From NCBI GenBank assembly GCA_964654825.1, contig CAZZKG010000002.1, positions 1 to 64,000 on the forward strand: a stretch of 64,000 nucleotides of DNA. The letters are read 5' to 3'. Below are positions 45,241-53,984 of this stretch, in pieces (position 1 is the stretch's first letter; each line of letters starts with the position of its first letter). The position numbers and the translations under genes are program-made. The notes beneath the pieces were generated by a model. That model made no database searches, had not been told where the DNA came from, and was given only the letters and a program-made list of their open reading frames with translations. Source of the stretch: CAZZKG01 sp964654825. Lineage in GTDB: Bacteria > Gemmatimonadota > CAZMKB01.

Positions 45241-46097
45241 AGGACAAAATCATCTGGCTCACCTCGAAGAGAAAACTTTCTCTTTCCGACAGACCCCATA
45301 TCATGGGTGTCCTCAATGTCACTCCCGATTCTTTTTCTGATGGTGGGAGGTTTCTGGCTTCTGAAGCAGCTGTTGAAAGAGCATGGGCTATGGTGGACGA
45401 GGGGGCGGACATCATCGATGTGGGTGCCGAATCGACGAGGCCAGGCGCGGAGCCTGTCACCGCGGAAATCGAGCTTGAAAGATTAAGTCCCGTCATCGAA
45501 GGACTGGGTACCAATTTCCCGATACCTGTTTCCGTCGACACATATAAATCAGATGTTGCGGATAGAGTACTGGCTTCAGGTGCGGAAATCATAAATGACG
45601 TCAGTGGTCTCAGGATAGATCCTGATATGGCACACGTAGTCGCCCGCCACAGGGCCGGTCTCGTCATCATGCACATGCGCGGCAATCCCGGCACGATGCA
45701 ATCCCTGGCGAGCTACGGTGATCTCGTCTCCGAGGTTCGGGCCGAGCTCGAGGAATCGGCGCGGATCGCGGAGAGCGCCGGTATCCTCCCGGTAAGGATT
45801 GTCTTCGATCCCGGTATCGGGTTCGCGAAGAATCATGTGCAGAGTACTGTTCTCCTCAACAGGCTCCAACAGCTGTCGATTATGGACAGGCCGCTCCTGG
45901 TAGGGCTGTCCAGAAAATCATTCATCGGAAAGATACTCGACCTGCCGGTCGACCAGCGGATCGAAGGTACGATCGCCGCCGGCATCGTATCACTGGTAAA
46001 AGGTGCCCACGTTCTCCGCGTGCATGATGTGAAGGCGGTGAAAAGGGCGGTCGAGGTGGCAACGGCAATTCTGGAGGAGTGTCAAAACCTGGTATGA
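45237..46097 (+). CDS. folP: Dihydropteroate synthase
   Basis: A 286-residue TIM-barrel enzyme of folate synthesis (dihydropterin pyrophosphate plus p-aminobenzoate). Signatures are IMGVLNVTPDSFSDGG near residue 22, DVGAESTRPGA near 60, INDVSGL, VIMHMRGNPGTMQ near 142, DPGIGFAKN near 195 and VGLSRKSFIG near 221. It starts at a GTG overlapping the ftsH stop and ends with ATGA overlap into cdaA. Other folate genes are not seen in the window. Confidence 0.95.
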
Positions 46098-46861
46098 AGT
46101 TTCTCGAACCCAGCATAACAGACGTCCTGGACATCAGTATCGTCTCTTACATCATCTACAGGATACTGCTCGTAATCAGGGGGACCAGGGCGACCCAGAT
46201 GCTTCTTGGTCTCCTGCTCCTTCTTATATGTTCGATCGTCGCCCAGTGGTTTCATCTGAATGCTCTGACCCTCATGATTTCAACTCTCGAGGCGGTCTGG
46301 GTGCTGGGATTCATTATCGTATTCCAACCGGAGCTGAGGCGTGGACTGGCTGAGCTCGGCAGGTCCCGGTTCTTCAGGTTCTTCATGCACACCAGAGAAC
46401 AGAAGGTTATCGAGGAGATAATCAAGGCTGTTGAGAAACTGGTCTCCCAGAAACTGGGTGCACTCATCGTGCTCGAGAGGGGATCCGGGCTGAAGACTTT
46501 TATCGAAACAGGCACCAAACTCGGGGCGACCGTGAGTGCGGAGCTCATAGTGGCAATCTTCACTTACAGGAGCCCCCTTCACGACGGTGCGGTGATTATT
46601 GGACAATACATCATCAGAGCGGCCGGATGCATTCTACCGCTTACGGAACAGCCGGTTTACGACAAGGAGCTTGGAACAAGGCACAGAGCGGCGATCGGTC
46701 TTTCGGAAGAAACAGATGCCGTAGTGATCGTCGTTTCCGAGGAGACACAGCAGGTCTCACTCACCTATGATGGTTTTCTCGAGAGGAATATATCAATCGA
46801 AACACTGCGGAAACGGGTGAAGGAACTCACATCGGAGATCATCACATATGAAGAAGAATAA
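46094..46861 (+). CDS. cdaA: Diadenylate cyclase CdaA
   Basis: A 255-residue membrane enzyme that makes cyclic di-AMP from two ATP. Three hydrophobic helices occupy about residues 12-80 (RATQMLLGLLLLLICSIV, ALTLMISTLEAVWVLGFII). The DisA_N catalytic domain follows, with GALIVLERGSGL, the DGA motif at Asp164 in SPLHDGAVII and the RHR motif in LGTRHRAAIGLSEETDA. The ATGA overlap with folP decides the start. No CdaR regulator gene follows, unlike in Firmicutes; a DUF2723 protein overlaps its end by 14 bases. Confidence 0.94.
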   Translation: MKFLEPSITDVLDISIVSYIIYRILLVIRGTRATQMLLGLLLLLICSIVAQWFHLNALTLMISTLEAVWVLGFIIVFQPELRRGLAELGRSRFFRFFMHTREQKVIEEIIKAVEKLVSQKLGALIVLERGSGLKTFIETGTKLGATVSAELIVAIFTYRSPLHDGAVIIGQYIIRAAGCILPLTEQPVYDKELGTRHRAAIGLSEETDAVVIVVSEETQQVSLTYDGFLERNISIETLRKRVKELTSEIITYEEE

Positions 46862-49538
46862 TACACACGAAGTCGTACTGCATCGTGACAGAGTTTTCTG
46901 GATAACGGGAGCGGTTTCATTCATATATATTCTGGGATTGTACATTCTCACTCTCGCTCCGACCGTGACATTCTGGGATGCCGGGGAGTTTATTTCAACT
47001 TCTCACATTCTCGGGGTCCCGCACCCGCCCGGGACACCTCTCTTCGTTCTGATCGGAAGGGTCTGGTCGCTCATCCCTCTGCCGTTCTCAGTACCGTACA
47101 AATTGAATCTCCTCTCATCGGTAAGTACCGCCCTCGCCGCTTTTTTCCTGTTCGTCGTTGTAGCGAAAGTTCTCTGGAAGCTGATGGCTGACAAAGTCGA
47201 TGGCTCGGCGAAGGTGATTGTGTACGGAGGAGCCCTGGCCGCATCTATCCTGTCGGTCACCGCCATCACGGTATGGGGTAATGCAGTGGAGACCGAAGTG
47301 TATTCCGTCGCTCTCCTCATGATCGCTCTGCTGACCTGGCTCGCCTTCCTGTGGCGAGAATGGAGAGGGACGAACGGTGAGAAAGTGATACTGATCCTGA
47401 TGGCCTACATTGCGGGCCTCTCGGTTGGCAACCATCTGATGGCACTTCTCTCAGGACCGGGGTTGCTCCTGTTTTTCATCCTGTCGACGGAGGGATCCGA
47501 ATTAAAATACTATCTCTCACTCACGGCCGGTCTCCTCTCGGCCACTCTGCTGATCTTCATGGGGGTAGACCTCGACAAATTCGGTATGGGGAAATTCATC
47601 GACAACTTCACCCTCATCGGTGAAGTGATCAACTGGATCCCGTTTATTGTTTTTCTCGCGGCCTTCGGTGTTTCCGTGTGGTGGATGGTACAGCTCAAAT
47701 CGATCAGTCTTTTCCTTCTCCTTCTCGCATTTTTTACACTGGGCCTCTCCGTGCACTTCTATCTTCCAATTCGTGCTGCTCTCAATCCCGGTATCAACGA
47801 GGCCGATCCCACCACATGGCACGCTTTCTGGGATGTACTGCTCAGAAAACAGTACGGCGCACGTCCGCCCATACCGAGAACGGTGGATTTCTTCAAGTAC
47901 CAGATCCCGCTTTATTTCGATTACTTTGCGATGCAGTACGGTCACATCCTCGTGACACTCCTCTACGTATTGATCGGAGTGACAGGTCTATACGCGCACT
48001 TCAAGCTGGATCGGGACAGCTTCTGGTTCTTCTTCAGTATATTCCTGATGACCAGCCTGGGGCTTGTATTTTACCTCAATTTCAAGCTCGGTCACACACA
48101 GGCACTCACAAAATTTCCTGATCCCGAACTCCACGAGGTCCGGGAACGAGATTACTTTTTCGAGGTCTCATTCACATTTTTCGGGTTGTGGGTCGGTATC
48201 GGCCTGGCCTTCATCTCCAGTCTCATCAGGAAATTCCTTCTCGAAATAAATCTGCGGACTATAACCGTCTCATGTCTGTCTATCCTGGTTCTCGCGACCT
48301 CACTCCTGCCGTCCAGGCTCAATTATTTCGAGAGCGACCGGTCCGGAAACTTCATAGCGTGGGATTACGCATACGACATCCTGATATCGGCCGAACCATA
48401 CGGTGTGATTTTCACAAACGGCGACAACGACACGTTTCCTCTCTGGTTCCTCCAGGAAGTCGAGGGGGTGAGGAAGGATGTGCTGGTGGCGAACCTGAGC
48501 CTCATCAACACACCCTGGTATATCAGACAGCTCAGGGATTGGGTTCCACCGCCGCCTGAGAGTTTCCCGGAGGAGCTGGTGGAATTCTGGAGAAGCCAGA
48601 ACCTGGAAATCCCTGCGAGCACTCCCGATCCCATCGTGAGCTACCGTGACGAGGAAATCGAAGGACTTGTCCCTGTTCAGATCGGCAGCAGCAGAATGTT
48701 TAGAGCCGGAGGGCTCGAGGTTACCTATGAGAAAAACAGGATATTCAGGGTGCAGGACCTAATGGTCCTTCACCTCCTCAAAGTGAATGACTGGAAGAGG
48801 CCGATTTATTTTGCAGTTACCGTATCCGGCGAGAACAAAGTAGGACTGGAGGACTACTTCCTCATGCAGGGATTGCTTTACAAGATCCTTCCGGTCAAAG
48901 TGGCGAGCCTTGCAAAAGAAAATGACAACATCGGCGAGGTTCCGGAAGCAAGTGTTTTTATCGACATTTCGAGATCAGCTGCTCTGCTCAACTCTGTCTA
49001 CCAATTTCGCAGCATCCACGATCCGGAAGTGTACAAGGATCCAAATACCCATAAACTCCTCAACAATTTTGCTGCGGCATTCAGTTTTCTCGGACGGGCA
49101 TACATTGGAAAAAACAAGATGGACAAAGCCATCCAGTGTTATGAAGAGGCGAGGGGGTTCGCCCAGAGGCCGGCCCGGTTCGACTATCTCATCTCAACGC
49201 TCTATGCTCAGCAGGGAGACTACAGTATGGCTGATAGCTTCCTCGGACAGTATATGGACAATCTGGGTTCCGAGGGAAACAGCGATCCGTCACTTTTTCT
49301 GCAGCGCGCGGCTCTGGCATTCAGTGAAGGCGACACGCAGAGAGCTGTTAACTATCTCGAGGAGTCCATAAATCAGGACCCATCCTATCGGACGGGGTAT
49401 CATCAGCTGTACAGACTTTACGAGGCCCTGGATATGCCTGAAGAGGCCGAGGATGTGTTGGGCAGGCTGCATGAACGATTCCCCGAAGACAGCTTGATCA
49501 TATCAAACTCAGAGAAAAATGACAGCGTCCCGGAGTAA
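46848..49538 (+). CDS. DUF2723 membrane protein with C-terminal TPR repeats
   Basis: An 896-residue protein. The first 110 residues carry the DUF2723 pattern (TVTFWDAGEFISTSHILGVPHPPGTPL in part), resembling the active-site loop of GT-C glycosyltransferases. About twelve membrane helices extend to residue 490, then a soluble periplasmic region with GVIFTNGDNDTFPLWFLQE. The last 150 residues are TPR-like (MDKAIQCYEEARGFAQ, DMPEEAEDVLGRLHERFP). DUF2723 proteins are thought to be lipid-linked-sugar transferases, in some cases protein O-mannosyl-type; the acceptor here is unknown. It overlaps its neighbours on both sides. Confidence 0.85.
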   Translation: MKKNNTHEVVLHRDRVFWITGAVSFIYILGLYILTLAPTVTFWDAGEFISTSHILGVPHPPGTPLFVLIGRVWSLIPLPFSVPYKLNLLSSVSTALAAFFLFVVVAKVLWKLMADKVDGSAKVIVYGGALAASILSVTAITVWGNAVETEVYSVALLMIALLTWLAFLWREWRGTNGEKVILILMAYIAGLSVGNHLMALLSGPGLLLFFILSTEGSELKYYLSLTAGLLSATLLIFMGVDLDKFGMGKFIDNFTLIGEVINWIPFIVFLAAFGVSVWWMVQLKSISLFLLLLAFFTLGLSVHFYLPIRAALNPGINEADPTTWHAFWDVLLRKQYGARPPIPRTVDFFKYQIPLYFDYFAMQYGHILVTLLYVLIGVTGLYAHFKLDRDSFWFFFSIFLMTSLGLVFYLNFKLGHTQALTKFPDPELHEVRERDYFFEVSFTFFGLWVGIGLAFISSLIRKFLLEINLRTITVSCLSILVLATSLLPSRLNYFESDRSGNFIAWDYAYDILISAEPYGVIFTNGDNDTFPLWFLQEVEGVRKDVLVANLSLINTPWYIRQLRDWVPPPPESFPEELVEFWRSQNLEIPASTPDPIVSYRDEEIEGLVPVQIGSSRMFRAGGLEVTYEKNRIFRVQDLMVLHLLKVNDWKRPIYFAVTVSGENKVGLEDYFLMQGLLYKILPVKVASLAKENDNIGEVPEASVFIDISRSAALLNSVYQFRSIHDPEVYKDPNTHKLLNNFAAAFSFLGRAYIGKNKMDKAIQCYEEARGFAQRPARFDYLISTLYAQQGDYSMADSFLGQYMDNLGSEGNSDPSLFLQRAALAFSEGDTQRAVNYLEESINQDPSYRTGYHQLYRLYEALDMPEEAEDVLGRLHERFPEDSLIISNSEKNDSVPE

Positions 49539-49935
49539 GCATCCATTCATCCGCTGGCTCCCCACTATTCTCTGGGCGAGCCTGATTTTTTACCTCTCCT
49601 CCCGGTCGGATGTAAGCCTGCCGGGGAGTGAATTCATGTTCAAAGACAAAGTCGCACATTTTTTCGCTTACTGGTTTTTTTGTGCACTGGTTCTCTATGG
49701 TGCGGGGACTTTGCCTGATGCTGATCTCGGGAGAGGAATCGGTCTCCTTGCGGTTATCATGTACGGATTTCTGGATGAAATTCACCAGAAGTTTGTTCCG
49801 GGAAGGTGTTGCGACGCGAATGATTTTCTCGCAGATGCCTTCGGGGCGGTTGTGTTTTTCGCCTTATTCTATTTCACTTTCGAACCGAGAAAGAGAAAAA
49901 GAGATGAAGTTCAGGTCACCCAGAGGCACACATGA
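49519..49935 (+). CDS. VanZ-like family membrane protein
   Basis: A 138-residue protein with four predicted membrane helices. The VanZ signatures are WASLIFYLSSRSD near residue 20, KVAHFFAYWFF near 43, and GFLDEIHQKFVPGR followed by DFLADAFGA near 87. The family is linked to cell-envelope glycan traits, but most members are uncharacterised. It overlaps the DUF2723 gene by 20 bases and hisS by 32. Confidence 0.88.
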   Translation: MTASRSKHPFIRWLPTILWASLIFYLSSRSDVSLPGSEFMFKDKVAHFFAYWFFCALVLYGAGTLPDADLGRGIGLLAVIMYGFLDEIHQKFVPGRCCDANDFLADAFGAVVFFALFYFTFEPRKRKRDEVQVTQRHT

Positions 49936-51187
49936 TATCCTGCCTGACCAGGTAGTGACTTTCCGGAAGGTGATGGAAACCTCACGCCGGCTCTTCGAGC
50001 GATGTGGCTACCGGGAAATCGTTACCCCCGTATTCGAAGAGAATGATCTGTTCGCCAGGAGTGTCGGCTCCGATACGGACATCGTTCAGAAAGAGATGTA
50101 CGTGTTCAATGACAGGGCTGGCAGGACTCTGGCTCTGAGACCTGAAGGCACTGCATCCGTGATCAGGTCATATCTGCAACACGGTCTCCACGGGAGATCC
50201 GATGTGCAGAAGCTTTACTATACCGGCCCGATGTTCAGATACGATCGTCCCGCCGCGGGAAGATACAGGCAGTTCTACCAGGTCGGGATCGAGGCGATAG
50301 GAAGTCTGTCACCGTATTTCGACGTGGAGTGTATCGCCGTTCTGCGAGACCTGGCAATTCTTCTCGGTATCAATGACGTAGAAATTTTGATCAACAGCGT
50401 CGGATGCAAAAGATGTCGACCGTCATACATTGTCGCTTTGAAAGAGTTCCTCTCGAGTGGTCTGTCCTCGATGTGTTCGGACTGTCAGACGAGGTTCGAG
50501 ACGAATCCCCTCAGGATGCTCGATTGCAAGAAGGAAGGTTGGAGCAAGCTCCTGAAGGGGATGCCGATGATTCACAATCACCTGTGCGAGGAATGCAGTA
50601 CACATTTCGATGAGGTGAAATCCATTCTCACATCAGCACAAATTCCCTTCATCCACGATCCGCAGCTGGTCAGAGGACTCGATTACTATACCAAAACAGC
50701 ATTCGAGCTGATCGACAATTCACTCGGGGTACAGAGCAGTCTTGGTGGAGGTGGACGATACGATGATCTCGTGGAGGTACTCGGCGGTGCTCCGACACCG
50801 GCAGTCGGTTTTTCCGCGGGTGTCGAACGCCTGATCATTGCACACGAAACGAATATGAAAGCAAGTCAAAGTGAAACATCACGAGGTGCCCGGGTCGTAG
50901 AAGTATTCTTTGTCGCCACCGATGATACCACTCGAGAAGCAGCATTCAATGAACTGCTGAAAGCGAGAAAATCGCTCAGTGTTGATATGGACTTCACCGG
51001 CAAAAGTGTGAAGGCCCAGTTCAGAAAGGCAGACAGGCTCGGCGCCGGTATGGTCGTCATCTTCGGAAGCGAAGAGATGAAAGACGGCAAGGTAAGAGTG
51101 AAGAATATGGAAAGCGGCGACGAAACCGATATCCCGTTGAGTGAACTGGTGGATCACCTTGTTACAACGAAAGACGGTTTGTTATGA
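49904..51187 (+). CDS. hisS: Histidyl-tRNA synthetase
   Basis: A 427-residue class II aminoacyl-tRNA synthetase. Motif 1 lies near YREIVTPVFEENDLFARSVG, motif 2 is RPEGTASVIR through GPMFRYDRPAAGRYRQF, the histidine signatures are LVRGLDYYTKTAFE and SLGGGGRYDDL, and motif 3 is AVGFSAGVERL. A C-terminal anticodon domain follows. The ATG at 49904 gives the family N-terminus (KFRSPRGTHDILP); the frame stays open upstream to 49628 but that part is the vanZ-like gene in another frame. It overlaps aspS by ATGA. Confidence 0.96.
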   Translation: MKFRSPRGTHDILPDQVVTFRKVMETSRRLFERCGYREIVTPVFEENDLFARSVGSDTDIVQKEMYVFNDRAGRTLALRPEGTASVIRSYLQHGLHGRSDVQKLYYTGPMFRYDRPAAGRYRQFYQVGIEAIGSLSPYFDVECIAVLRDLAILLGINDVEILINSVGCKRCRPSYIVALKEFLSSGLSSMCSDCQTRFETNPLRMLDCKKEGWSKLLKGMPMIHNHLCEECSTHFDEVKSILTSAQIPFIHDPQLVRGLDYYTKTAFELIDNSLGVQSSLGGGGRYDDLVEVLGGAPTPAVGFSAGVERLIIAHETNMKASQSETSRGARVVEVFFVATDDTTREAAFNELLKARKSLSVDMDFTGKSVKAQFRKADRLGAGMVVIFGSEEMKDGKVRVKNMESGDETDIPLSELVDHLVTTKDGLL

Positions 51188-53016
51188 GTGATGGTAACTC
51201 CAGTCTGTCTACACACTATCGGACTCACACCTGTAACGAACTCAGGCCTGCCGATTCGGGGAAAAAGGTTGTCCTCTCCGGTTGGGTGAACAGGAGGAGG
51301 AACCACGGCGGTCTCATCTTCATAGATCTCAGAGATCGGTACGGGAAGTCCCAGGTCGTGTTCAATCCTGAGGCCGTTTCCGCCGGCGTTCTCGAACAGG
51401 TGAAATCGGTGAGGATGGAGGATGTGATCCGTGCCGGGGGGGAAGTCCAGAGCAGGCCGGACGGGATGAAGAATCCCGATCTCCCGACAGGAGAAATCGA
51501 AGTCCGGGGTGATTCAATCGAAATCCTCTCGAGAGCCAGAACAACGCCGTTCGTGATCGCTTCACCCGGCGAAGTTCAGGAGGATCTCAGATACAGGTAC
51601 CGGTATCTCGATTTGCGGCGGCCTGAGCTGCAGCGGAATCTCGAGGTGAGGCACGGCGTTGTTCAGGCCTCGAGGCGGGCTCTCAATGATCTCGGGTTCC
51701 TAGAGATCGAGACACCCATTCTCACGAAGAGCACACCTGAAGGTGCCAGAGACTATCTCGTTCCTTCGAGAGTGCACCCCCATAAGTTTTACGCGCTTCC
51801 CCAGTCCCCACAGCTTTACAAACAACTATTGATGATATCGGGGCTGGACCGATACTATCAGATAGCGCGCTGTTTCAGGGATGAAGACCTCCGGGCCGAC
51901 AGGCAGCCGGAGTTTACTCAGATCGATATCGAAATGTCCTACGTGGCTGAAGAAGACGTCATGAGAATCTCGGAGATCCTCGTTGCCTCCATTTTCCATG
52001 ACGTAGCCGGGCTCCAGATCGAAACTCCGTTCAGGAGAATGACCTTCCAGGATGCGATGGAGCACTATGGCACCGACAGACCGGACTTGAGATTCGATCT
52101 TCTCATCAGGGATCTTACCGCATCGCTCACGGACACGGATTTCGGTGTCTTCAAAACAGTGATCGGGAGCGGGGGGAGGGTAAGGGGCGTTGCCGCACCT
52201 CAGGGAAATACTTTTTCCAGGAAGGAGCTCGATGCACTCAGCGGACTGGTTTCCGTTCATGGTGGTAAGGGGCTTCTCTGGGTCAGGAAGAAGAACGAGC
52301 GGTGGGAGGGGATGCCGGTCAAGTACACCGGTGAGGAAGTCTTCGAGAGAATATGGGAGGAGAATGGGTTGAGTGCGGACGACATCCTGCTGATGATGGC
52401 GGGGAGTGATGAGGTGACGGGTCCATGCCTTGCGGAAATCAGGCTCCATCTCGCAAAAAAGTTCGAACTCCGAGATGATGATTCGTACAAATTCACCTGG
52501 GTGGTGGACTATCCTCTGTTCGGGCTCGAGGAAGAGAGTAAGGCAATATCCTCTCAACATCATCCATTCACCAGTCCCCGGCTGGAGGATGTCGATCGCC
52601 TCGGAGAAAATCCACTCGCTGTTATGGCCAGAGCATATGACCTGGTACTCAACGGCAACGAGATCGGCGGCGGCAGCATCAGGATATCCGATTGCGCGTT
52701 GCAGGAGAAAATATTCAGAGTCCTGGGCATCGGTGAAGTACAGGCAAAGGAACGGTTCGGATTTTTTCTGGAAGCCCTCGAATATGGAACACCGCCTCAT
52801 GGGGGCATTGCCTTCGGACTCGATCGGCTGGTCATGCTGGTGACGGGTGAGGACTCTATCCGCGAAGTCATCGCGTTTCCGAAGACGACGAGTGCATATG
52901 CTCTCTGTGAAGGATCTCCCTCCCAGGTGAGCCGGGAGGCTCTGAAGGAACTCAGGATAACGCTTACCGATACCACGAAAAAGAAGAATTGTGGAGAACG
53001 CGAGAATGGCGAATAA
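51184..53016 (+). CDS. aspS: Aspartyl-tRNA synthetase
   Basis: A 610-residue class II synthetase of bacterial type. The OB-fold anticodon domain (LSGWVNRRRNHGGLIFIDLRD in part) is followed by the catalytic core with TPILTKSTPEGARDYLVPSR, FRDEDLRADRQPEFTQ, the GAD insertion domain (about 290-430) and motif 3 GIAFGLDRLVMLVTG. Whether it is discriminating or also charges tRNA-Asn is not readable with confidence. It overlaps hisS by four bases and phoH by 11. Confidence 0.97.
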   Translation: MSDGNSSLSTHYRTHTCNELRPADSGKKVVLSGWVNRRRNHGGLIFIDLRDRYGKSQVVFNPEAVSAGVLEQVKSVRMEDVIRAGGEVQSRPDGMKNPDLPTGEIEVRGDSIEILSRARTTPFVIASPGEVQEDLRYRYRYLDLRRPELQRNLEVRHGVVQASRRALNDLGFLEIETPILTKSTPEGARDYLVPSRVHPHKFYALPQSPQLYKQLLMISGLDRYYQIARCFRDEDLRADRQPEFTQIDIEMSYVAEEDVMRISEILVASIFHDVAGLQIETPFRRMTFQDAMEHYGTDRPDLRFDLLIRDLTASLTDTDFGVFKTVIGSGGRVRGVAAPQGNTFSRKELDALSGLVSVHGGKGLLWVRKKNERWEGMPVKYTGEEVFERIWEENGLSADDILLMMAGSDEVTGPCLAEIRLHLAKKFELRDDDSYKFTWVVDYPLFGLEEESKAISSQHHPFTSPRLEDVDRLGENPLAVMARAYDLVLNGNEIGGGSIRISDCALQEKIFRVLGIGEVQAKERFGFFLEALEYGTPPHGGIAFGLDRLVMLVTGEDSIREVIAFPKTTSAYALCEGSPSQVSREALKELRITLTDTTKKKNCGERENGE

Positions 53017-53980
53017 GGATATAAAGGTGAAGAAGGAACAGAAGCCGGTTCCACTGGAGGGCGTGGACCAGCTCATCCTCTTTGGCCCTGCTGATGAGAA
53101 CTTGAGAACAATCGAAAAGTACACCGGTACTACCATGGTGGTCAGAGATGGCCGGGTTCTCTTCAAAGGGGATGAGGCCGGGGCACGGCAGGCGAGACGA
53201 ATTCTTCTCAAACTCATCGAGCTGGTCGAAACCGGCCGGTCTTTCAGTATAGATGATATCACACGGATCTATGCCGAGAAACATAATCAAGGTAGTTCAC
53301 CGGAAGAGGACAGGCTCATATATCTCTCCGGCAGGCAGCGGATAATTCGGGCGAAAAGTGAGGGACAGCGTAGTTACATCAGAGCGATGGACGAACAGGA
53401 GATTGTCATAGGCATCGGCCCGGCCGGGACCGGGAAAACCTACCTGGCTGTGGCTATGGCGCTTGATTTCATGAACAAGAAGAAAGTAAAACGATTGATA
53501 CTCGCCCGTCCGGCGGTCGAGGCCGGGGAGAGCCTGGGTTTTTTACCCGGCGACATACAGGAGAAAGTGGATCCTTATCTCAGGCCGCTCTACGATGCCT
53601 TGTATGACATGCTTCCACCGGATAAGATCAGGAGAGCTCTTAACTCCCGTGTGATAGAGGTTGCACCGCTCGCTTACATGAGGGGACGCACTCTGAATGA
53701 CGCTTTCGTAATCCTGGATGAAGCTCAGAATTCAACCCGGATGCAGATGAAGATGTTCTTGACAAGACTTGGACTGAATTCACGGGCGGTGATTACGGGC
53801 GACAAGACGCAGATCGACCTGGTGAGGCCGGCCGAATCAGGCCTTCTCGACATCGAGAGGGTACTCGCGGCTGTTGATGGGATCGAATTCGTCTACCTCT
53901 CTGAGAGAGATGTCGTGAGGCACCGACTGGTACAGGATATCATTCGAGCATACGAGAGGAGCCAGGAGGAGGAATCCTGA
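53006..53980 (+). CDS. phoH: PhoH-family ATPase
   Basis: A 324-residue PhoH-like protein. An N-terminal KH-like region (about 20-85) precedes the P-loop IGPAGTGKTYLA near residue 140. Then come the ARPAVEAGESLGFLPGD signature, Walker B VILDEAQNST and the sensor VITGDKTQIDLV. It is thought to act in RNA metabolism and is often encoded with ybeY and the 7TM-HD protein, as here. ATG 53006 has GGAGA eight bases upstream; a GTG at 52991 is less likely. Confidence 0.94.
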   Translation: MANKDIKVKKEQKPVPLEGVDQLILFGPADENLRTIEKYTGTTMVVRDGRVLFKGDEAGARQARRILLKLIELVETGRSFSIDDITRIYAEKHNQGSSPEEDRLIYLSGRQRIIRAKSEGQRSYIRAMDEQEIVIGIGPAGTGKTYLAVAMALDFMNKKKVKRLILARPAVEAGESLGFLPGDIQEKVDPYLRPLYDALYDMLPPDKIRRALNSRVIEVAPLAYMRGRTLNDAFVILDEAQNSTRMQMKMFLTRLGLNSRAVITGDKTQIDLVRPAESGLLDIERVLAAVDGIEFVYLSERDVVRHRLVQDIIRAYERSQEEES

Positions 53981-53984
53981 TTCA

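Noticed and set aside
49628..49903. N-terminal extension of hisS
   Set aside because: This part is the vanZ-like gene read in another frame; the HisRS N-terminus begins at 49904.
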